The position numbers were made by a program, and so were the translations under genes. A stretch of 64,000 nucleotides of DNA. Origin: Erwinia psidii (GTDB lineage Bacteria; Pseudomonadota; Gammaproteobacteria; Enterobacterales; Enterobacteriaceae). The stretch covers positions 358,474-422,473 of the forward strand of contig NZ_RHHM01000002.1 of NCBI RefSeq assembly GCF_003846135.1, written 5' to 3'. This document shows, piece after piece, positions 57,686 through 64,000 of this stretch; the stretch's first letter is position 1, and the number at the start of each line of letters is the position of its first letter. The notes under the pieces were generated by a model. The model was not told the DNA's origin and did not search any database. It saw only the letters and a list, made by a program, of their open reading frames with translations.

Positions 57686-58483
57686 CTATGGAATTTTTCT
57701 CGGGGCAATTTTAGTTGGTGAATTTTTCCATGAGATTAAAACACCACAATCACCTAAATATTTATTCACTGAGTCGATAATGCTACTTTCAATTTTCCAT
57801 AACCATGCACCATTACTTAATTTCTCTAATGTACCATGGTTTTTATCCTCCAAGATCCACTCTCTCAAAGCAAGGCCATTCACATCAATTAAAAGATGGT
57901 TTTCATTCATGATATTCAAAGGGTAGGCCATTCTTAACTTGTTTTTTTTGTAGCTTTCTTGCCCGTGATATCTTCCTGGGGTATCCTTCTTGAACAAAGA
58001 AGAATTTTCGTAAGGATATATGTTAGCCAGATTATTTCCAGCTGCATAATAGAAAGCTTTATTCATTTTATCGCAAGAATAAACTATCCCATAAGTGAGG
58101 TTTACAGTATTTGATAACTCCTCAATAAAATCAATTATCTCATCATATGATTGTAACTTATTTGGATATTGCGCATCGAGATGAAAGAAACCGCCAAAAT
58201 CATTTGTTGTATATCCAAATGATGCTAACCATGGACTACACCCTTTCTTCTCGCTGTATAATCGAAAGGATGTTGCATTTTTATTATTTATTTTATTTTC
58301 CAGTTCATCGACAGATACGTTAATAATCTCATGATCACCTTCATGGTCACCATTGCTTAAATACTTGTAATAGCCAGTATTTGTTATTGGTAAATTTACA
58401 TACCTGAAGAAAGCCCTACCTAAAAATAATGCTTTTTCTGGTAAGATACTATCAGTTCCGTAAATTGCAATTGCAGTGTACAT
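57686..58483 (-). CDS. putative immunity protein for the Rhs effector
   Basis: A 265-residue protein starting at ATG 58481-58483 (AGGTGGGG upstream; an in-frame GTG at 58492 would add three residues), 9 bp after the Rhs stop. No signal peptide or membrane segment is obvious, so it is probably cytoplasmic, as needed against a nuclease. Features: MYTAIAIYGTDSILPEKA start, WLASFGYTTNDFGGFFHLDAQYP, DVNGLALREWILEDKNHG. It may belong to the Imm52-like group, but I am not certain. AT-rich codon use contrasts with the Rhs core. Confidence 0.6.
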   Translation of the reverse strand: MYTAIAIYGTDSILPEKALFLGRAFFRYVNLPITNTGYYKYLSNGDHEGDHEIINVSVDELENKINNKNATSFRLYSEKKGCSPWLASFGYTTNDFGGFFHLDAQYPNKLQSYDEIIDFIEELSNTVNLTYGIVYSCDKMNKAFYYAAGNNLANIYPYENSSLFKKDTPGRYHGQESYKKNKLRMAYPLNIMNENHLLIDVNGLALREWILEDKNHGTLEKLSNGAWLWKIESSIIDSVNKYLGDCGVLISWKNSPTKIAPRKIP

Positions 58484-58492
58484 ATACCCCAC

Positions 58493-61400
58493 CTATATAC
58501 CGGAAATTAAATCATCAAGTATTGACTTCATATCTGAAGCATCATAAGGATGTTCGAAAACCAGAATTTCACCTTGCTTTGTAACAGGTATGCTACGCAT
58601 TGCGGTTTCATTACGCGAAGTTAACTCTGGTAACTTACCCTTCATATCTGATATTGATGCCAACTCAATTGAGTGAACTCTCCCATTCACATCAATAGCC
58701 ATAACATCAGGACGTCTCCTGGAAATCCCCGAACCAACACCGTAATTATATGAGCGGTTTAAATATATATCACTAAATTTACCACTCATCGCTAATTTAT
58801 TAGCTATTACTTCTGAAAATTGATTATGTCCAGGTGTTTTATCTTTTTGCCCTGTGCCATGAATCCTGGTGCCGTTAACCTCCCTCACAGGACAGGGTTT
58901 AAGACCCAGCGGATCAAACCATACCAGCGGGTCATCCACATACGCATAAGTGTTCAACCCACCCGCCAGCCCTATCGGGTCCGGCTGCGTATACCTCCCC
59001 GCGAGCGGGTCGTAGTAGCGAAAAAGATTGTAATGAAGCCCCGTCTCCCTGTCCAGGTACTGCCCCTGAAAACGCAGGTTCTGCGGCACCGAATGAAAAC
59101 CGGTCACGGTTTCACGCTCCGTTTCACCCCACGTTGAGAAACGTCCCCGCCACACCACCTCGCCACGCTCATCCGTCAGCCGTTCCGGCAGGCCATTCAG
59201 CTCCGTGTGATACCAGAACACCTCTGACTGGCCGCCAATGCTGTCCACCCGCGCCAGCGGCTCCCACCCGCCCTCGCTGTACAGATACTGACTGCTGCGC
59301 TCCGGCGTCTCGCTGCTGCGCTCTCCCACCATCCGCAGCCCGCTCCACTGAAACGTGACCGTACTCACCTCCCCACCATGCCGGTGCAGCAGTTTGCGGG
59401 TACGACGGCCCAGCGCATCGTAACGGTACTCCACCCGACTGAACTCAGGATGCCCTGCAAAATCCACCGCCGTTATTCGGTGCTCATCGTCATAGCTGAA
59501 ACGCTGCTCCACCGCTCCCGCGCCGCTTTTGCGCCACGCCATCCGGCCAAAACCGTCGAACGACCAGCGCACGCCCTTCAGCCGTTGCAGCAGGTTATGC
59601 CACACCACCTCGCCAGCACTCCCGGTCTGATTGCCTGCCGCATCCCAGCTGAAGTGCTCTTCCCTCAGCGAGCGCACCTCATGCGTTATTCGGCCCGCCG
59701 CATCGTAGCCACACCGACGCTGCTGCTGCGCCCAATCGTTATGTCCCGTCGCGCCGTCCAGCATCCTTTCCTGCATCACCCGATCCAGACGATCCCAGCT
59801 GTAACGACGCTCAAACACCCTACCGCTGCGTTCATCAACGCCGCTGCGCCGCATCACCACCCGGCCGGCCGGATCGTAGCGCGTCTGCTGGCTCAGCCCC
59901 CCCTGCGTGCGCCCCACCTCACGGTGCAGCCGGTCACGCTGATAGCCGGTTATCTCATGCTGCCTGCCGTCCCGGTGCAGGTTAACCTGTAACAGATGGC
60001 CCGTCCCGTAACGCAGGCAGTTCACCGTGCCGCCGTCGGGCAGCGTGCTGCCGCTCAGATTGCCCAGCACGTCATACTGATGGACGAACACGCCGCCCTC
60101 ATTCTCCTCACGCAGCAGGTTGCCCAGCGCATCACGGGTCAGGCTGATCACTTCAGCTTCACCGCTCTCCTCTCCTCCTGCCAGCGACACCCTGCTGATA
60201 TCCACCCGGTCAGTATGGTAGTGATACCCGGTGCGGGTCAGCCGGGTTGTTCTGGATATCACCCGGTGAACCACGTCGTATTCAAACCGGTAGGTCTCAG
60301 GCACAAGGTGTTCACCGGCCTGTTGCAGCGGATACTGCGTCACTTCCGCCACCAGGCCCTGCGCATCGTAACGGTAGCTTTTGCGCCGGCCGGCGTAGTC
60401 GATCTGCGCCAGCAGCCGCATTCCGCTGTCGTATTCAAACTGCCAGCGCTCGTTATTGGGATTAATCAGCGCGGTCAGTCGGCCAAAGCGATCGTACTGC
60501 CAGCGGGTCAGATGTCCGGCCGCGTCGTGCTCAGTGACGATCTGCCCCCGCGCGTTATGCGTCACCCGGCGCCCGGAGAACCCTTCGGTATGCTCCCCGG
60601 TCAGCATCCCCGCCCGGTTGTATTCATAGCGCGTCTCGCGCCCGTCGGCCCGCGTCACGCCACGCAGACGGCCGGCCCCACTCCACTGATACCCGGTGGT
60701 GTTACCCTCCGCATCGGTGCTGGCACTCAGACGCCCTGCCTCATCATACAGGCGGTGGCTATGATGCCCGGAGCAATCCTCATCACGCCGGAGCTGCCCC
60801 CGTTCATTCCACCAGAAACGGTGCACGTTCTCCAGCGCGTCGGTCCGCGTCACCAGATCGCCCTGCATGTTCCACGTAAACCGCGTGGTACCGCCCGACG
60901 GATCGACCACTTCCACCACATCACCGGCGGCGTTATAGCGGTACTCCCACACCGCACCGTCTGCCAGCACCTCCTTCAGCGGAAACGCGTATGACGGATG
61001 CCAGGTGGTGAGCGTCGACCGGCCCGCCGGATCGCGGACCATTGTCAGCCGACCGCGTTCGTCGTAACCGTACTCCCACACCCGGTCACCCGGCGCATGG
61101 ATAGCCATCAGCAGATCGGCCTGTTCCGCCCAGCGGTAAGACCAGTGCGCCCCATAGATATCGGTGTACGAGGTGGTGCGGCCCAGCGCATCCCAGCCAT
61201 GCTGCGAGCTGCCGCCGGACAGGCAGGTTACCGTCGCGCGACGCGACTGCTCGTCTGCATCAATGATCCAGTGCTCCAGGCAGTCACGCTGCCCGTCCAG
61301 CACCCGGTATTCCGTCACCCGCCAGTGGCGCGGATCGACAGACGGCTGCCATGTGTATTCCACGCTCAGGCCCGACGCATAGCCGTGCGACGCCATCAGA

Positions 61401-63049
61401 TCGCTGGCACGGTCCCAGCTGAACCGCCGGGTTTCCACGCCATCCGCATCATACACCACCGTCAACTGTCCCTGCGGGGTATAGCCGTAGCGCACCAGCA
61501 AACGCAGCTCACCGGCCACCACCTGGTGTACCGCCGCCAGGCGACCATGCAGCGGCTCATAGCTCAGCCTGACCGACAGCGCCTCATTGTCACCGGCAAT
61601 GCCGATCAGCTGCCCCGCCCCGTTCCAGTCGAAATGCTGGCAATTTTCGTGCCGGTCATAAATGCGCGCAATGCGCCACTCGCCCTCCCGCGTCGGGTCC
61701 GCCTCATAGAGATGGAATTCACCGGCGGCGGTCTGCATGATCATCACCCCCTGAAGAGTGAAATACAGCGTGAAGCCTTCCTCGTCAAAGCGCACCACGT
61801 CCCCCGGCGCGATCTCTCCCAGCCCCAGCGCCTGGCCACTCAGATCGCGCCACAGAAACTGCGTGTCACCGTTTTCAGCGGGGATGCGGATAAGCCGTGT
61901 TTCAAACGGCATCATCCAGCCGGTACCCAGCAGGCCGCAGGTCAGGTTGCGGCTGTGATAGATGCGCTGCCAGTGAAGCGGAATGCGGTCTTCCAGCACA
62001 AAGTCCAGCTCCTCCTCCCCGGCGAGAAATTTAGCCCCGGTGGCGTAATGCACCGGAAAGGCGCTCTGCACCGCCGCCGCCGCGATACCACCGGCTACCT
62101 CGCTGCCCACCGCGGCACCAAGACTACAGGCAATCTGTTTCAGCGCCCGGCGCGAGGCAATGCGGGTAAACAGCTGCTCCACCAGCTTCGCGCCCTGCTT
62201 CGCCGCACCGCCGCCCAACAGTCCGCCCATCAGGCCCCCGACAAAATAGGCCAGCGCATTTTTACCGCTGCGAATATCCCGCACCACGATGGCGTCACCG
62301 CCGATATTGACGCGGGGATTATCACTGACCTGGACCGTCGCCTCACAGGTGCTGCGATCCCCGTTGCGTACCGCCGGGTGACCGTTGATCAGCACTTTTT
62401 TCGAACCTTCCGCCAGAAAGTTCACATTCTCCGCCATATGCCCCTTGCTGCACGCGACGGTATCCTTATCCGCCGGCGTGGCGTGTGGGCTGGCGCTGGC
62501 CACCGTGGGCTGCACGAGGTCATCCCACACGCCGGTGAAGAAATGCTTCACCGCGTCGCCATCGATCTGGCTGACTTTGTTCACAAAGGCGCTGGCCGTC
62601 GCGCCGGGATGGCTGACCGCGCTGGCAATACCCGCCGCCATGGCCATTGCGGTATCTACAAAGCCCGGCTCCTCCTCTGCGGCTGGCGAGTTCAGCCACG
62701 CGGCGTCAACGATCCCCGCCGCACGCGCTGCACGTTTGCCGGTGATATGCACATCATCAGAGCCGCTGGAGATAAACGCATCCGGTGGCCCGCGCATCCC
62801 CAGAGTGTCAAGCAGGCCGTCCACCGCCTCACCAGCCATATTGCCGAGCTTTTCGGGTAAGCCGGAAGCCATCGCTCCGACGGTCAGCGCAACGCCGACG
62901 GCAATGCCAACACCAGTGCTGGCGATCATCCCCGCTCCCAGCAGGATACCGCCGTAAATGGCACCTTCCACCAAGCCGCTGACGAAATCGGCCAGCGGAG
63001 AGCTGTGGACCAGAACATCATGTTCGCGTGCCGCAGTTAATGAGGACAT
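58493..63049 (-). CDS. T6SS prePAAR-PAAR-Rhs effector with PD-(D/E)XK-like C-terminal toxin
   Basis: A 1518-residue polymorphic toxin starting at ATG 63047-63049 with GGAGG upstream. In order: prePAAR motif AAREHDVLVH (6-15), hydrophobic segments (about 22-60), PAAR spike domain (about 198-258; SKGHMAENV, INGHPAVRNGD), more hydrophobic segments (about 264-345), YD/RHS repeats (about 370-1290) and the Rhs core end DPIGLAGGLNTYAYVDDPLVWFDPLGL. The last ~135 residues are the variable tip: GHNQFSEVIANKLAMSGKFSDIYLNR and RRPDVMAIDVNGRVHSIELAS, resembling a PD-(D/E)XK nuclease core with Ser where ExK has Lys. DNA of the tip (58493-58900) is AT-rich against a GC-rich core. Sits between eagR and its immunity gene. 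Confidence 0.9.
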   Translation of the reverse strand: MSSLTAAREHDVLVHSSPLADFVSGLVEGAIYGGILLGAGMIASTGVGIAVGVALTVGAMASGLPEKLGNMAGEAVDGLLDTLGMRGPPDAFISSGSDDVHITGKRAARAAGIVDAAWLNSPAAEEEPGFVDTAMAMAAGIASAVSHPGATASAFVNKVSQIDGDAVKHFFTGVWDDLVQPTVASASPHATPADKDTVACSKGHMAENVNFLAEGSKKVLINGHPAVRNGDRSTCEATVQVSDNPRVNIGGDAIVVRDIRSGKNALAYFVGGLMGGLLGGGAAKQGAKLVEQLFTRIASRRALKQIACSLGAAVGSEVAGGIAAAAVQSAFPVHYATGAKFLAGEEELDFVLEDRIPLHWQRIYHSRNLTCGLLGTGWMMPFETRLIRIPAENGDTQFLWRDLSGQALGLGEIAPGDVVRFDEEGFTLYFTLQGVMIMQTAAGEFHLYEADPTREGEWRIARIYDRHENCQHFDWNGAGQLIGIAGDNEALSVRLSYEPLHGRLAAVHQVVAGELRLLVRYGYTPQGQLTVVYDADGVETRRFSWDRASDLMASHGYASGLSVEYTWQPSVDPRHWRVTEYRVLDGQRDCLEHWIIDADEQSRRATVTCLSGGSSQHGWDALGRTTSYTDIYGAHWSYRWAEQADLLMAIHAPGDRVWEYGYDERGRLTMVRDPAGRSTLTTWHPSYAFPLKEVLADGAVWEYRYNAAGDVVEVVDPSGGTTRFTWNMQGDLVTRTDALENVHRFWWNERGQLRRDEDCSGHHSHRLYDEAGRLSASTDAEGNTTGYQWSGAGRLRGVTRADGRETRYEYNRAGMLTGEHTEGFSGRRVTHNARGQIVTEHDAAGHLTRWQYDRFGRLTALINPNNERWQFEYDSGMRLLAQIDYAGRRKSYRYDAQGLVAEVTQYPLQQAGEHLVPETYRFEYDVVHRVISRTTRLTRTGYHYHTDRVDISRVSLAGGEESGEAEVISLTRDALGNLLREENEGGVFVHQYDVLGNLSGSTLPDGGTVNCLRYGTGHLLQVNLHRDGRQHEITGYQRDRLHREVGRTQGGLSQQTRYDPAGRVVMRRSGVDERSGRVFERRYSWDRLDRVMQERMLDGATGHNDWAQQQRRCGYDAAGRITHEVRSLREEHFSWDAAGNQTGSAGEVVWHNLLQRLKGVRWSFDGFGRMAWRKSGAGAVEQRFSYDDEHRITAVDFAGHPEFSRVEYRYDALGRRTRKLLHRHGGEVSTVTFQWSGLRMVGERSSETPERSSQYLYSEGGWEPLARVDSIGGQSEVFWYHTELNGLPERLTDERGEVVWRGRFSTWGETERETVTGFHSVPQNLRFQGQYLDRETGLHYNLFRYYDPLAGRYTQPDPIGLAGGLNTYAYVDDPLVWFDPLGLKPCPVREVNGTRIHGTGQKDKTPGHNQFSEVIANKLAMSGKFSDIYLNRSYNYGVGSGISRRRPDVMAIDVNGRVHSIELASISDMKGKLPELTSRNETAMRSIPVTKQGEILVFEHPYDASDMKSILDDLISGI

Positions 63050-63051
63050 GA

Positions 63052-63483
63052 TCAAGCCTCCGGTGACGCGGTGGGAATAAAACCGTCTTTGATCTGCCGC
63101 CACGTCGCCAGCGAATCTTCATCAAAGCTGGCAGCCCGGCTGAAGGTCAGTGCCATCAGATGGGTCGCGGTCATCAGCACCAGCAGCTTTTGCACCACCA
63201 GTACGCCCTGGTTTTCAAAGCGCATATCCACTTCCCGCGCGGGCAGGCCACCAAAGGTGGTGTCGTGCGGCGGTTCGGCGGCGTACTTTTTCATATCACG
63301 TTTTACTTTTGCCAGCTGCTGTTGCAGATACGCCTCTTCCTGCCCGGCGGCAACTTCCCAGGCACGGGTTACCACCAGCGTGGCACGCACGGCGGGCAGC
63401 CGGAGCAGGGTTACGCTCTGGTCCTGTACGGCTTCCGGCAGGTTCAGGATGCCCTCTGATAATGGATACTTCACTGCCTTCAT
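63052..63483 (-). CDS. eagR: EagR/DcrB-type T6SS adaptor (DUF1795)
   Basis: A 143-residue cytoplasmic chaperone expected to shield the hydrophobic N-terminal segments of the downstream Rhs effector and help load it on VgrG. Features: YPLSEGILNLPEAVQDQSVTLLRLP, VVTRAWEVAAGQEEAYLQQQLAKVKRDM, and AREVDMRFENQGVLVVQKLLVLM, typical of DUF1795. Its start overlaps the vgrG stop by 4 bp, and its stop lies 2 bp from the rhs start, so the three genes are one translation-coupled unit. Confidence 0.88.
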   Translation of the reverse strand: MKAVKYPLSEGILNLPEAVQDQSVTLLRLPAVRATLVVTRAWEVAAGQEEAYLQQQLAKVKRDMKKYAAEPPHDTTFGGLPAREVDMRFENQGVLVVQKLLVLMTATHLMALTFSRAASFDEDSLATWRQIKDGFIPTASPEA

Positions 63484-64000
63484 GCGCTGTTCCCCCCGTT
63501 CTTAAAGGCATCCGATACTGCACTGGCGATCTGTTCCGGCGTGGGTTGTGCCGGTTCAGATTTGCCGGGGGTACTGATGTTCAGATCCAGCGTACCGCCG
63601 GTATTAATTTGTCCCCGCCCGGTGGCGTTGACCTCAAAGTTTTTGCATTGCAGGGAAACGGTGCCGTTGTTCAGAAGCGTCAACACGCTCTCACCGGCAA
63701 CCAGGCTGATACCGTGCGCCGACGCCTGCACAATTGCACCCTGGGTTTTCATGATGTAATCGCCCCCCACCAGCTCGTTACGTGACCACTGGGTTTTCTG
63801 GTCGTAACTGCCGCTGACCGTACTGTTGTAGGATTTCATGATGGCGACGGTCTGATTTCCCCCCACCGAGTGGGTTTCATCATTTTTCACGTTGGTGTCC
63901 ATGTTCTTCTGCGCCTGGATCCACAGCTGCTCCTCCCCCGCCTTGTCCTCAAAGCGCAACGCGTTCGCCGTCTCCGACGTCCCATCCTTCGTCCGGCTCA
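63480..64000 (-). CDS. vgrG: T6SS spike protein VgrG, C-terminal part (gene runs off the window end)
   Basis: About 172 codons of the end of a VgrG reading through the window edge. It contains DGTSETANALRFEDKAGEEQLWIQAQKNMDTNVKNDETHSV-type sequence, the start of the gp5-like beta-helix needle (NDETHSVGGNQTV), and repeats such as GISLVAGESVLTLLNNGTVSLQ. Ends ISTPGKSEPAQPTPEQIASAVSDAFKNGGNSA. The upstream gp27-like and OB domains are outside. It heads the eagR-rhs-immunity operon, the classic vgrG-rhs effector island. Confidence 0.9.
   Translation of the reverse strand, partial: SRTKDGTSETANALRFEDKAGEEQLWIQAQKNMDTNVKNDETHSVGGNQTVAIMKSYNSTVSGSYDQKTQWSRNELVGGDYIMKTQGAIVQASAHGISLVAGESVLTLLNNGTVSLQCKNFEVNATGRGQINTGGTLDLNISTPGKSEPAQPTPEQIASAVSDAFKNGGNSA

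Noticed and set aside
59996..60994. 332-codon plus-strand frame opposite rhs
   Set aside because: Same antisense effect in the rhs core; no family resemblance or ribosome-binding site.
60998..62860. 620-codon plus-strand open frame opposite the rhs gene
   Set aside because: Composition is dominated by Arg, Pro and Ala as expected of antisense to a GC-rich gene; the minus strand encodes a clear Rhs protein with PAAR and YD repeats.

Overview
The window reads as chromosomal DNA of an enterobacterium, most likely Erwiniaceae (Erwinia or Pantoea; inference). About three quarters of it is collinear with the E. coli 99-0.5 min segment: prfC, osmY, ytjA, yjjV, deoCABD, yjjJ, smp, serB, radA, nadR, ettA, slt, trpR, yjjX, gpmB, rob, creA, arcA, thrLABC, yaaA, talB, mog, satP, dnaK, dnaJ, nhaA, rpsT, ribF, ileS. 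The E. coli neighbours nhaR, creBCD, lasT/yjtD, yaaJ, lplA and yjjU/W/I are not found at their expected places. No tRNA, rRNA or CRISPR array was seen.

Layout. 1-12 kb: isoleucyl-tRNA synthetase and flavin synthesis (ileS-ribF), ribosomal protein S20, NhaA antiporter, DnaK-DnaJ with a sigma-32-type promoter, acetate transporter SatP, an MHS-type permease, Mog, transaldolase and YaaA. 12-17 kb: the threonine operon with a readable leader peptide and attenuator. 17-24 kb: a 955-bp AT-rich gap, then arcA, creA, rob, gpmB, yjjX, trpR (with its operator) and slt. 24-29 kb: accessory genes, namely a P2-type ATPase with an unusual M6, a Firmicute-like mannonate dehydratase, and deoR. 29-45 kb: ettA, a lone EcoRII-N-like domain protein, a LysR regulator facing a dead alcohol dehydrogenase, nadR, radA-serB, smp, the HipA-like yjjJ and the deo operon, whose control region shows a DeoR operator and two CRP sites 52 bp apart. 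45-50 kb: yjjV, ytjA, osmY, prfC, tag and a YghU-like glutathione transferase.

50-64 kb is accessory. A stand-alone adenylate-forming (ANL) enzyme and two tandem, ATGA-overlapping PAS-LuxR regulators flank a decayed stretch holding an IS256-like transposase scrap and a small ORF with a strong ribosome-binding site. The last 10 kb is a type VI secretion effector island on the minus strand: vgrG (cut by the window end), eagR chaperone, a 1518-residue prePAAR-PAAR-Rhs effector with a PD-(D/E)XK-like C-terminal toxin, its immunity candidate, then two displaced Rhs C-terminal modules: a BECR/DUF4258-like tip with a WapI-like immunity gene, and a broken GHH nuclease tip. A decayed IS5-family (IS427-type) element lies between modules. 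The AT-rich toxin and immunity DNA against GC-rich core DNA fits tip exchange by recombination in the core.

How the genes work together: DeoR (28.6 kb) and the deo operon (40-44 kb) form one deoxyribonucleoside catabolism unit; SerB, NadR and RadA keep their usual grouping; the final operon encodes spike, adaptor, effector and immunity for interbacterial competition.
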